Source: JAGLSB01 sp023135955 (GTDB lineage: Bacteria; Bacteroidota; Bacteroidia; Bacteroidales; GCA-2748055). From it: 19,801 nt of DNA. Location: assembly GCA_030673645.1 (NCBI GenBank), contig DAOVIO010000064.1, forward strand, positions 1 to 19,801, read 5' to 3'. How positions within the stretch are numbered: position 1 is the stretch's first letter; every line of letters starts with the position of its first letter. The notes beneath the pieces were generated by a model. It worked only from the letters and a program-made list of their open reading frames with translations. It made no database searches and was not told the DNA's origin. This document shows, piece by piece, positions 1 through 7,039 of the stretch. A program made the translations under genes and the position numbers.

Positions 1-102
1 TTCATGATTGTTGAGGATTTTGATAATTAAATGCAAGTTAGGGAATTAGAAAACACAAGTCAAATCACTAAAAATTAGCCCCTTATTCCTTTGGCATGTC
101 AC

Positions 103-146
103 TTTTGTCCCTTAATTTAACCTAAAGATTAAGGCATGAAAGTACA
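103..146 (+). repeat. 44-bp exact repeat at integrase start, copy 1
   Basis: These 44 bases are identical to 4512-4555. They cover the last 33 bases before the integrase-like start codon and its first codons. A degraded third version lies at about 8190-8242. A pyrimidine-rich block (CCCCTT..TCCTTT) precedes all three copies. The conserved non-coding part probably carries the expression signal or one end of the ancestral element; that is inference. Confidence 0.8.
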
Positions 147-588
147 CCTTAGAAAACGACAAATTAGAAGTAAAGGAACCACCTCAAAGCCCCGCTATTC
201 CTTATACCTAGACATCTATTACCGTAAAGGAAAACGCAAACGAGAGTTCCTGGGGATATACCTTGAACCTCATGATCACAAGACATACAGACAGGATAAG
301 CTAAAATTAGCCGAAAATATCAAGGCTAAAAGGATGATGGAGTTGGCTAATGAGGAACATGGATTTCCAAATAAGGATAAGCTCTATCAAAACTTTATTG
401 AATACTTTTTAAAACAAACCAACAAAAGGGAAGGGAACTCAATTCACACATGGCAAAATACTTATAAGCACCTTTTGAAATTGTGCGGTAAAGATGTCAT
501 ATTTAAAGAAGTAGATCGGGAATGGTTAGAGGAATTTATAGCCTATAGACATAGGTTGAGGATATCACTTGGTTATATAATATGTTAG
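136..588 (+). pseudogene. Truncated tyrosine recombinase (integrase), N-terminal part, copy 1
   Basis: The 150-residue product is basic at its N-terminus. It looks like the arm-type DNA-binding domain (about 1-75, with YRKGKRKREFLGIYLEP) followed by the SAM-like core-binding domain (about 78-140, with the HTWQNTYKHLLKL helix) of Bacteroidota phage and conjugative-element integrases. Complete members are usually near 400 residues and carry a C-terminal catalytic domain with R-H-R-Y residues. Here the homology stops in the core-binding helix EEFIAYRHRL and the frame closes nine residues later, so no catalytic residue is present and the protein cannot recombine DNA. Residues 20-105 are nearly identical to the second copy at 4545. 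HigB starts 84 bases downstream. A surviving DNA-binding role is conceivable but unsupported. Confidence 0.85.
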
Positions 589-624
589 CAAAAATGCCAT
601 GAGAAACATTCCATATACAAAAAG

Positions 625-639
625 TTCTCAATTTGAGAA
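625..639. promoter_or_regulatory. Inverted repeat, probable HigA operator
   Basis: TTCTCAA-T-TTGAGAA is a perfect 7-bp inverted repeat with a single central base. Its right end lies 33 bases before the HigB start codon at 673. Antitoxins of the HigA family repress their own operon by binding such palindromes near the promoter, so this is the natural operator candidate. It also argues that the start at 673 is correct, because the in-frame ATG at 643 would leave almost no room for a promoter. Confidence 0.6.
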
Positions 640-672
640 TTAATGTATACCTTTGTTCCCAGATTAAGAACT

Positions 673-969
673 ATGAAACGAATATTTGCAAAAAGCACAT
701 TGAGAGAGTTTTGGGTGAAACATCCTGATTCGGAGCAATACCTAAAAACTTGGTATAATACTGCAATAAATGCAGATTGGAAGACACCAAGTGATGTTAA
801 ACAGAGCTATGCCAATGCGAGTATTTTAAAAGATAGCAGAATAGTTTTTAATATAAAGGGCAATTCTTATCGATTGGTTATTAAATTCAATTTTGACCAT
901 CAATTAGCTTTTGTTCGATTTATTGGGACTCATTCTGATTACGACAAAATTGATGCAAATAATATTTAA
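673..969 (+). CDS. higB: HigB-family toxin (RelE-like mRNA interferase)
   Basis: The 98-residue product begins MKRIFAKSTLREFW and contains the HigB_toxin signature pattern: AINADWKTPSDVKQSYANAS, then VFNIKGNSYRLVIKFNF and VRFIGTHSDYDKID. In this family the toxin is a small RelE-fold ribonuclease that cuts mRNA on the ribosome and is neutralised by the downstream HigA. I chose the ATG at 673 over the in-frame ATG at 643. The usual family N-terminus starts here, and the extra ten residues would overlap the operator and promoter region. Antitoxin follows after 11 bases, in the toxin-first order typical of HigBA. The gene appears intact, directly downstream of a truncated integrase, which suits carriage on a mobile element. 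Confidence 0.9.
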   Translation: MKRIFAKSTLREFWVKHPDSEQYLKTWYNTAINADWKTPSDVKQSYANASILKDSRIVFNIKGNSYRLVIKFNFDHQLAFVRFIGTHSDYDKIDANNI

Positions 970-980
970 AATATACAATT

Positions 981-1349
981 ATGGATTTAAAACCGATAAA
1001 AACAGAGACTGATTACAGAGTAGCATTAAAAAGATTAGAAGAAGTTTTTGATGCTGAGTTGGGTACTCCTGAGAGTGACGAACTAGACATACTTGGGCTA
1101 ATGGTAGATGACTACGAAAACAAGCATTATCCAATTGAGGCCCCAGACCCGATTGAAGCGATAAAGATTAGAATGGAGGAAATGCACCTTAAACAAGTAG
1201 ATTTGATTCCCGAGATTGGAGGAAAAAGCAGAGTGTCAGAGATCTTGAATCGGAAGAGGAGGTTAACTGTTGATATGATTAGAAGATTAGCAACACGGTT
1301 GAACCTTTCAGCTAATCTCTTGATTAAAGATTATCAACTCATCAAATAG
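981..1349 (+). CDS. higA: HigA-family antitoxin with HTH-XRE domain
   Basis: The 122-residue product fits the COG5499 type of HigA antitoxin. It has an acidic N-terminal half (EVFDAELGTPESDELDILGLM) likely to contact the toxin. A C-terminal helix-turn-helix spans about residues 60-118; MHLKQVDLIPEIGGKSRVSE and LNRKRRLTVDMIRRLATRLN carry the recognition helices and the conserved LNRKR turn. It should neutralise HigB and repress the operon, most likely through the palindrome at 625-639. It starts 11 bases after the HigB stop, so the two are co-transcribed. The next gene is 244 bases away with its own promoter candidate, so the operon seems to contain only these two genes. Confidence 0.9.
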   Translation: MDLKPIKTETDYRVALKRLEEVFDAELGTPESDELDILGLMVDDYENKHYPIEAPDPIEAIKIRMEEMHLKQVDLIPEIGGKSRVSEILNRKRRLTVDMIRRLATRLNLSANLLIKDYQLIK

Positions 1350-1539
1350 GCACATTTTGCTAAACAACGGGTATATTCTATAGCCTGTTTTACCTTGTAT
1401 TCGAGAATTATTCTTAAATTATTTAATATCTTTAAACTATCTCCCTTAACGAACAGAATCCTATATGAGACTGGAATAAAACCCATTTTCATTCAGAAGT
1501 GAATTAGCAATTTATTATTACTTTAATCAACTTTAAAAT

Positions 1540-1547
1540 TATATTTG
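1540..1547 (+). promoter_or_regulatory. Bacteroidota-type -7 box upstream of the DUF6528 lipoprotein
   Basis: TATATTTG matches the TAnnTTTG consensus of the main Bacteroidota sigma factor. It lies 46 bases before the ATG at 1594. No clear TTG is present about 20 bases upstream (TTA sits there), so the -33 element is weak. The rest of 1350-1593 holds no gene or repeat that I can see. Confidence 0.5.
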
Positions 1548-1593
1548 CAACCTAATCTGGTTTAGAAGAGAAATAATTATTACTAAGTTTTAT

Positions 1594-2859
1594 ATGATGA
1601 GAGTTTTTGCTTATTTGATATTATTGATGTCTGGTATGTGGTTTGGAATGTTATCATGTTCAGAAAATCAGCTTGAGTTTGAGGATCAAATAGAAGATTT
1701 TGTGGGAGATACTGTTGCTTATGCCATTATCACTTCTCCCGAAAATGGGGCAAGCTTCAATGAGGGTGATACTATCACAGTTAAGGTGGAGGCCGGGCAT
1801 TCTTTGGGCTACGATAGTGTAAGCCTGTGGATCGATGATATCTACCATAATACCGTCCTGAAAGATTCCTATGCATTTACAATTGCAGATTTAAGTACAG
1901 GAGATCATAATCTTGAGGCCATAGCACATGTCAATGCTGATTCATTTATCCGAAGTGAGAAGAATACAATCCATGTCAACAAATCACTTAGTGATTCCCC
2001 ATCCTATAATGGATCGATCATCGGAGGAGATCAGGTCACCAGAACCATTTATCTTTTTGAAGGTGATAAGACAGATTTGAATAATTCAGTGTTATGGTCC
2101 TGGAATGCATCTGAAGCGACTGGCATTGATTCGGGTGATGATCTTGCTGGTGGACCAGTCGATATTAAATGGGTCATGGGTGGTACACATATTCTGGCCA
2201 TTATGTCTCCGTATGTAGCACTTATACGGATTGAAAATAAACATGTGGTATTTTACGGTAAAGCCGCAGGCAACCCGCATTCCTGTGAATTGCTGCCGGA
2301 TGGAAATATCGTTACTGCTTCAAGTGATGGCAAAATGCTAAAGATTTTTTATACTGGAGGTGGTAATAAGCCAACGCCATATGAATATCCTTTTGGAGGA
2401 GCTCATGGAGTAGTATGGGACCATAAACGACAGGTTCTATGGGCAATCGGTGGAGATAAACTCTGGAGTTTTATCTATAATTTTGATAGACAGAATCCTT
2501 CGTTGACCGCAAAGGATAAGTATGTGATTGAACCGAGCGGGCACGACCTATACCCTGTTCCGGGAGAGGATAAACTTTATTTCACCAGTAAGAATTTATG
2601 GGTCTTTGATATTGCGACCGGAGAGCAGACCGTCCTGCTGGATAAAGGGCCAAAATCCGTCAGCCAAAATGGTCCGAACGGTGAAATTATTTATACACAG
2701 GGTATGGGCGGCAATGCAGCAGAGCTGGGGCTTAAAAAGTGGCAAACCCCACATATTAAATCTCTTAATGGATCTACCCGAACTTATGAAGGAGCGGGAT
2801 TCTATAAAGTACGTTGGTTTATTCCGTGTCCATTTAGTTACAAGGAATGGGACCACTAA
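1594..2859 (+). CDS. Lipoprotein with Ig-like domain and DUF6528-like beta-propeller
   Basis: The 421-residue product starts with a lipoprotein signal (hydrophobic run, then GMLSC with Cys22), so it should sit in the periplasm or on the cell surface. Residues about 42-128 form a bacterial Ig-like module (ITSPENGASFNEGDTITVKV, then SLWIDD and STGDHNLEAIAHV). Residues about 140-415 resemble DUF6528 proteins, a beta-propeller type common in Bacteroidota, recognised by GGDQVTRTIYLFE, WSWNASE, HSCELLPDGNIVTASSDG and the C-terminal GAGFYKVRWF. The function is unknown; its relatives often accompany carbohydrate-use loci. It appears full length. The start could be either of two adjacent ATGs (1594 or 1597). 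Downstream lies a lysS fragment, not a functional partner. Confidence 0.75.
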   Translation: MMRVFAYLILLMSGMWFGMLSCSENQLEFEDQIEDFVGDTVAYAIITSPENGASFNEGDTITVKVEAGHSLGYDSVSLWIDDIYHNTVLKDSYAFTIADLSTGDHNLEAIAHVNADSFIRSEKNTIHVNKSLSDSPSYNGSIIGGDQVTRTIYLFEGDKTDLNNSVLWSWNASEATGIDSGDDLAGGPVDIKWVMGGTHILAIMSPYVALIRIENKHVVFYGKAAGNPHSCELLPDGNIVTASSDGKMLKIFYTGGGNKPTPYEYPFGGAHGVVWDHKRQVLWAIGGDKLWSFIYNFDRQNPSLTAKDKYVIEPSGHDLYPVPGEDKLYFTSKNLWVFDIATGEQTVLLDKGPKSVSQNGPNGEIIYTQGMGGNAAELGLKKWQTPHIKSLNGSTRTYEGAGFYKVRWFIPCPFSYKEWDH

Positions 2860-3010
2860 GTCGAATATTCCGAAAAATAATGCAGGATTATTACATGATC
2901 CTGGTGGGGGGAGTTGATTAACAATTATTGTTACTCTATTTGTCTCAGATATGTCCCAGCCCGTACCCCAACCTAATTCCAACTCTTTCACTATATTTGT
3001 ATTACCCAAT

Positions 3011-3260
3011 TCCACTCGGATGTTTCCCGGAGAAGAAGCAAGAGGAAGAGAGGGAGAGGGAGAGGGAGGAGTATTTAGCAATAGGTGTTCCGGAAGAATG
3101 GGTGGAACCATTGAAGGCATTGGGGTATACAACAATTGCAAAAATTAAGGAATTAGAAAAGCCCGGGAAATTGCATCAGGAGATGATGGGGTACCGGAAG
3201 AAGAATAAATTGGATATTGGGACGGTGTTGATGGAGGATGTGATTAATTGGATTGCGTAG
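3011..3260 (+). pseudogene. lysS 3'-end fragment, copy 1 (LysRS C-terminus)
   Basis: From 3024 the reading frame encodes FPEKKQEEERE, then YLAIGVPEEWVEPLKALGYT and GYRKKNKLDIG, ending in NWIA and a stop. The start corresponds to the end of class II LysRS motif 3 (FPQMKPEKK in copy 2). The rest matches the roughly 65-residue C-terminal extension I recall from Bacteroidota LysRS. Copy 2 at 6856 is nearly identical and shares the same broken left edge (TCCACTCGGATGTTTCCCG). Copy 1 has lost the codons for Q-M-K-P by a 12-base in-frame deletion between two CCG codons. It lacks the anticodon-binding and nearly all of the catalytic domain, so it cannot be an active synthetase. A palindrome and a terminator follow. 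Confidence 0.75.
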
Positions 3261-3274
3261 AGACAAGGCTTGCT

Positions 3275-3302
3275 GTACGGTCAAGGCATGCCTTGACCGT
3301 AC
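3275..3302. repeat. 28-bp perfect palindrome (REP-like)
   Basis: GTACGGTCAAGGCA is followed directly by its exact reverse complement. Looser flanks (ATTGCG at 3252 and GCGCAAT at 3303) extend the symmetry. It begins 15 bases after the lysS-fragment stop. Dispersed palindromes of this GGCATGCC-centred kind are frequent in Bacteroidota genomes. There is no T-run directly after it, so it is more likely a REP-type element than the terminator itself. Confidence 0.7.
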
Positions 3303-3391
3303 GCGCAATGATTTGAATGAATAAAAAATGTCAGCACCTGGATTTTACCAGATTAAAAGATTCCACAGATTTTAAAATACATAATGATGTG

Positions 3392-3424
3392 AAAGCCTAT
3401 GATTTAGTTCATGGGCTTTTTTTT
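3392..3424 (+). terminator. Rho-independent terminator after lysS fragment 1
   Basis: The stem AAAGCCTATGA pairs with TCATGGGCTTT (one G-U pair) around a short loop, followed by eight T. It resembles the hairpin at 9309-9341 after lysS fragment 4, so the terminator may have been copied along with the gene end. Confidence 0.75.
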
Positions 3425-3473
3425 GTCACAGGGTTGTCTTTGTTTAATATCTTTAACAAAAATGTAACACGAA

Positions 3474-4355
3474 TTATAGATCCTGATATATGTACGGATT
3501 TTCAATTTCATCTTGTGGTAAGATGTATAGATCCTGGTAATTGCTGAGACCGTTTTCATAAGTCCACCTGATAGTATCGTTATACGATACTAACTCGATG
3601 CAATTTCCATTTTGATCATATTTAAAAACCATGTCTCCCCGGTGGTACCAATCCTCACTGTAATAATCATAAAATTTCGCTAATGATACCTCAGAAGCTA
3701 CGTAGACCAGTTCTACCTTCCTCTTAGGCACCCAAACATTTTCGCTGTATTTATAGGTTACCAATGCGCTTAACTGCTCACCCTCATATTCATATACTAA
3801 CTTTTCAGTATATTCTTCCATGTACTCGTTATAAATTACTCTATCTTGTAGCCTGCCATTTTCATATTGAATTGACCAAATACAGGCAAGCGTTAATTCA
3901 CCAGTAATAGGATTACCATGTTTTACAGAAATCTCTGATAATTGATCTCCTGAATAGGAGTAATTATATTCCTCATTGGCCTTCCACATATCGTCACCAA
4001 GCCCGAGAGATTCCTTTTTTATCAGCTTACTATTATCAAATGTGAATCTTTCTGTTGGACGCTTTTCCGAATCGATAGTTGAATAACTAATAATAGTATT
4101 TGCATCAGGATATTCTATGCTTTGTGTCCACTTACTCTCATAACCTGAACTTAATTTAGAAATTTCTTCAATTAGTTTTACACGATTTGACTCATAGGTG
4201 AACATCACTTTATAGTTGGAATTAGAAGAAATTTGTTCTATCATCTGAGGCCTGAAACCTGAAACATTTCCGTTTGAATCATTCTTTTCACAAGCATAAG
4301 GAAGGAGGGTAAAGAAAGACAGTATCAGAAAAAATATGATGAACTTCTTCTTCAT
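3474..4355 (-). CDS. Lipoprotein with YD-like short repeats
   Basis: This 293-residue product starts at the ATG complementary to 4353-4355 (MKKKFIIFFLI). The signal ends in LLPYAC with Cys22, a standard lipobox. An upstream in-frame ATG would add 21 residues ahead of the signal and is rejected. The mature part is built from short beta-rich repeats with Y-x-Y/N-G cores: YESNRVKLIEEIS, YSYSGDQLSEISV, QYENGRLQDRVIY, YEYEGEQLSALVTY, FKYDQNGNCIELVSY and TYENG. They resemble degenerate YD/RHS-type repeats seen in many small Bacteroidota lipoproteins (DUF4595-like). It is probably exposed in the periplasm or at the surface; its function is unknown. It is the only minus-strand gene within the + strand fragment array. 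Confidence 0.75.
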   Translation of the reverse strand: MKKKFIIFFLILSFFTLLPYACEKNDSNGNVSGFRPQMIEQISSNSNYKVMFTYESNRVKLIEEISKLSSGYESKWTQSIEYPDANTIISYSTIDSEKRPTERFTFDNSKLIKKESLGLGDDMWKANEEYNYSYSGDQLSEISVKHGNPITGELTLACIWSIQYENGRLQDRVIYNEYMEEYTEKLVYEYEGEQLSALVTYKYSENVWVPKRKVELVYVASEVSLAKFYDYYSEDWYHRGDMVFKYDQNGNCIELVSYNDTIRWTYENGLSNYQDLYILPQDEIENPYIYQDL

Positions 4356-4511
4356 GATTTTTACTTTTGGTCCTACAAAAATCTGTATTTTAAATAAAGG
4401 TACTACTTTGTTATTCACAAGTCAAATGAAATGTCATTCTCTCTTATTTGTTTGCTGTGAATGTAATTTCAACCCATTAGAAACTACCCAATTCCCTCCC
4501 CTTTTCCTTCG

Positions 4512-4555
4512 TTTTGTCCCTTAATTTAACCTAAAGATTAAGGCATGAAAGTACA
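4512..4555 (+). repeat. 44-bp exact repeat at integrase start, copy 2
   Basis: Identical to 103-146. Upstream of it, a further stretch (CCATTAGAAACTACCCA at about 4473-4489) recurs at 8147-8163 before the third remnant. The repeated unit therefore extends to about 4465 between copies 2 and 3, while copy 1 differs there. Confidence 0.8.
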
Positions 4556-4952
4556 TTTAAGAAAAAGAAAAATTAGAAGCAAAGGATCAACGAAACCCAG
4601 GTATAGCCTATATTTGCACATTTATTATCGTAAAGGAAAACGCAAAAGAGAGTTCTTGGGAATATACCTTGAACCATATGATCACAAGACATACAGACAG
4701 GATAAGCTAAAATTAGCCGAAAACATCAAGGCTAAAAGGATGATGGAACTGGCTAATGAGGAACATGGATTTCCAAATAAGGATAAGCTTTATCAAAACT
4801 TTATTGAGTACTTCTTAAAACAAACCAACAAAAGGGAAGGGAATTCAATTCATACTAGAAATGCGACACACTACACCTACCCGGAATCACTTTATCCATC
4901 TTACCTTTGGAACGAACACTCAATAAATACCCCTAAATACTTGACAATCTGA
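4545..4952 (+). pseudogene. Truncated tyrosine recombinase, N-terminal part, copy 2
   Basis: The first 103 or so residues match the integrase copy at 136, with only two substitutions between about residue 20 and residue 103. The first twenty differ more and have a one-residue deletion. Homology ends after REGNSIHT at about 4854, and the last 31 residues are unrelated out-of-context sequence. The arm-binding domain survives but most of the core-binding domain and the whole catalytic domain are gone. It breaks earlier than copy 1, so the two were truncated independently. The next gene starts 149 bases downstream, and nothing recognisable lies in between. Confidence 0.85.
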
Positions 4953-5101
4953 TCATATCTACGTAATTTTATATACATTTTTAAAGACCTCGTAGAGTTC
5001 GACTGCATAGCACTTTGTGTTTTTATTTTTACTTTTCACTTATATTCTCATCATGATATGAATACAGAACAAATTATTCTCTAATCCATAAAAATCAGGC
5101 C

Positions 5102-6607
5102 ATGAGAAATAGTACTGCTGTAATGATTTCCATCTTCCTTTTTGGAACGTTGAATTTTTTCATTTTCAATCCAGTAATAGCACAGATCGAGAATTGGCCT
5201 CAATTTCGCGGGATAAACTGTGCCGGACATGCTACTGCGGATCAAGATCCTCCGGTACACTTTGGGCCGGATAAGAATTTTCTCTGGAAAGCCAGCCTCC
5301 CAAGAGGTCACTCTTCTCCCTGCATCTGGGGGGATTATATTTTTATGACAGGTTTTGAAGATGAAGGAAAACTATTACAAATGTTTTGTATTGACAGGAA
5401 TGATGGAAGCATCAGATGGGAAGAGAATATTTCAGTTGAGGAATTTGAAAAGATCCATTCTGTCAGTAATCCGGCAACGGCCACTCCGGCCACAGACGGT
5501 GAAATGGTATATTTTTACTTCAGCTCTTATGGCCTTCTATGCTATGATTTTAGTGGGGAACAACAATGGAAACTGCCTATACCTGTCGCGAAATCACGCA
5601 ATGGAATGGGAACCTCACCAATTGTTACAGGTGATCTGGTGATACTTAATTGTTTCGGGCATCGGAATGATCCAAGACTCCTGGCCATCAATAAACATGA
5701 TGGAAGCACTATTTGGAAACATTCTTTACCCGAACAAGAAAATTATAGAGAAAGCAGTTATTCCACTCCTGTTGTTTATGGTGACCAAGTGATCATTTTT
5801 AAGAGTGATGAACTAGCAGCTTATAGTATAAAGACTGGTGATCGTATATGGATGTTTGCTATTGGTGCTGAGGATGCAGTTTGCACACCTGTCATAGGGA
5901 ATGATATTCTCTACATTACTGTTTTTAGTACAAGGGGAAATCCTGCCATGCTTGCTCAATTTCCTGGTTTTGTAGAGGTTATCAAAATATATGATAAGAA
6001 TGAGGATTTTTTGCTGGATAAACTGGAGGCAAAAGATTTTCGGTTTCATTTAAATCCGGAAATGCCGGATGTATTAGGAAGTATGTCTCTGGGCAGTAAT
6101 TCGGTCTTTAGAATGTATGACAAGAATAAGGATGAACTTATTGACAGCATGGAATGGAAAATGATGGATGAAGTTTTTGAATCCTTTTATGAGAAGCAGG
6201 GACTGAAAGCAATCAAACTCGGTGGTGAAGGGGATATCAGTCTAGATTATTTTTTATGGGGTAATGAGGAAGATGTACCTCACGTTTCCTCACCCCTTTA
6301 TTATTATGGCAAAGTTTATATGATTAAAAGCGGTGGCACCATTTCTTGTTTTCATGCAGAAAGTGGCAGATTATTGTTTCGGGAAAGGTTGGAAGCATCC
6401 GGTGCGTATTTTTCCTCACCAATAGTTGCCAACGGCAGGATTTATATTACCTCACGTAATGGAATTATAACGGTTCTTGAAGCAGGCGACAAACTGAACA
6501 TAATTTCGCAAAACGACCTGGATGATAAAATTATGGCTACTCCTGCAGTAGTTGACAATAAGCTCTATATTCGCACAGCCGGATTCCTTTATGCTTTTGG
6601 GGAATAA
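5102..6607 (+). CDS. Exported PQQ-like beta-propeller protein with two EF-hand loops
   Basis: The 501-residue product has a Sec signal peptide (cleavage likely after PVIA, about residue 27). The mature protein opens with NWPQFRG, the usual start of PQQ_2/BamB-like propellers, and has propeller blades with D-G-S-I-R-W, G-E-Q-Q-W-K, D-G-S-T-I-W and T-G-D-R-I-W turns. Between blades lie two 12-residue calcium-binding loops: DKNEDFLLDKLE (298-309) and DKNKDELIDSME (340-351). Both have Asp or Asn at positions 1, 3, 5 and 9 and Glu at 12, as in canonical EF-hands. A periplasmic or surface role is expected; no enzymatic residue is evident. The propeller resumes after about 390 (GGTISCFHAESGRLLF). 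It appears intact and monocistronic. Confidence 0.8.
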   Translation: MRNSTAVMISIFLFGTLNFFIFNPVIAQIENWPQFRGINCAGHATADQDPPVHFGPDKNFLWKASLPRGHSSPCIWGDYIFMTGFEDEGKLLQMFCIDRNDGSIRWEENISVEEFEKIHSVSNPATATPATDGEMVYFYFSSYGLLCYDFSGEQQWKLPIPVAKSRNGMGTSPIVTGDLVILNCFGHRNDPRLLAINKHDGSTIWKHSLPEQENYRESSYSTPVVYGDQVIIFKSDELAAYSIKTGDRIWMFAIGAEDAVCTPVIGNDILYITVFSTRGNPAMLAQFPGFVEVIKIYDKNEDFLLDKLEAKDFRFHLNPEMPDVLGSMSLGSNSVFRMYDKNKDELIDSMEWKMMDEVFESFYEKQGLKAIKLGGEGDISLDYFLWGNEEDVPHVSSPLYYYGKVYMIKSGGTISCFHAESGRLLFRERLEASGAYFSSPIVANGRIYITSRNGIITVLEAGDKLNIISQNDLDDKIMATPAVVDNKLYIRTAGFLYAFGE

Positions 6608-6692
6608 TGCTTATCGGTTAACTCAGATCAATAAAGCACAGATTATACAGTTATTGTTCAAACATAATTCAACCACACCCCATAAACACCTC

Positions 6693-6723
6693 TTGCCCAA
6701 ATTCCCATGAAATATTATCTTTG
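6693..6723 (+). promoter_or_regulatory. Promoter of the tRNA-Val fragment
   Basis: TTG at 6693-6695 and TATCTTTG at 6716-6723 are separated by 20 bases, a full match to the Bacteroidota -33/-7 pattern. The tRNA 5' end begins 19 bases after the -7 box, so a short leader would be transcribed. The promoter appears intact although the tRNA is not. Confidence 0.75.
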
Positions 6724-6741
6724 CTTTCCAGAAGGAGAAAA

Positions 6742-6788
6742 GGGGTGTTAGCTCAGTTGGTTCAGAGCGCATGCTTGACAGGCATGAT
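6742..6788 (+). pseudogene. 5' half of tRNA-Val(GAC), truncated
   Basis: GGGGTGT (acceptor 5' strand) is followed by TA, a complete D arm (GCTC, loop AGTTGGTTCA, GAGC) and a complete anticodon arm (CATGC, loop TTGACAG, GCATG). The loop places GAC at 34-36, a valine anticodon. After 6788 the sequence diverges: there is no T arm with GTTCGA and no ACACCCC acceptor strand or CCA. No matching 3' half is seen elsewhere in the window. The following 70 bases lead into a lysS fragment. Confidence 0.85.
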
Positions 6789-6855
6789 ATCCCTTATGTG
6801 TCCCAGCCCCTTACCAATCCTATCCCAACACAATCATAACAAGCGACATATAAAA

Positions 6856-7036
6856 TCCACTCGGATGTTTCCCGCAGATGAAACCGGAGAAGAAGCAAGA
6901 GGAAGAGAGGGAGAGCAAGAGGGAGGAGTATTTAGCAATAGGTGTTCCGGAAGAATGGGTGGAACCATTGAAGGCATTGGGGTATACAACAATTGCAAAA
7001 ATTAAGGAATTAGAAAAGCCAGGGAAATTACACTAG
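6856..7036 (+). pseudogene. lysS 3'-end fragment, copy 2
   Basis: From 6869 the frame reads FPQMKPEKKQEEERESKREE, then YLAIGVPEEWVEPLKALGYT and EKPGKLH. FPQMKPEKK is the stretch that ends class II LysRS motif 3 and identifies the parent gene. Compared with copy 1 at 3011, it keeps the Q-M-K-P codons. At 7034-7036 it has a TAG where copy 1 has CAG, a single C-to-T change that interrupts the frame. The same frame resumes at the ATG at 7040. Both copies share the left junction TCCACTCGGATGTTTCCCG. About 60 bases further upstream both have a TGTCCCAGCCC block, so the spacer between was duplicated too. Confidence 0.75.
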
Positions 7037-7039
7037 GAG

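Noticed and set aside
2596..3141. Minus-strand frame of 181 codons
   Set aside because: It is antisense to the DUF6528-like gene and the lysS fragment, low-complexity in part, and has no signal or domain.
2928..3260. A 110-residue gene starting MLLYLSQ
   Set aside because: Only the part from 3024 has coding character, and that is the lysS tail. The upstream part is spacer.
3317..3547. Plus-strand frame of 76 codons
   Set aside because: It contains the terminator and overlaps the end of the minus-strand lipoprotein.
6742..6820. Complete tRNA gene
   Set aside because: No T arm or acceptor 3' strand can be found, so it is only a 5' half.
6721..7005. Plus-strand frame across the tRNA half
   Set aside because: It reads through the tRNA and the wrong frame of the lysS piece.
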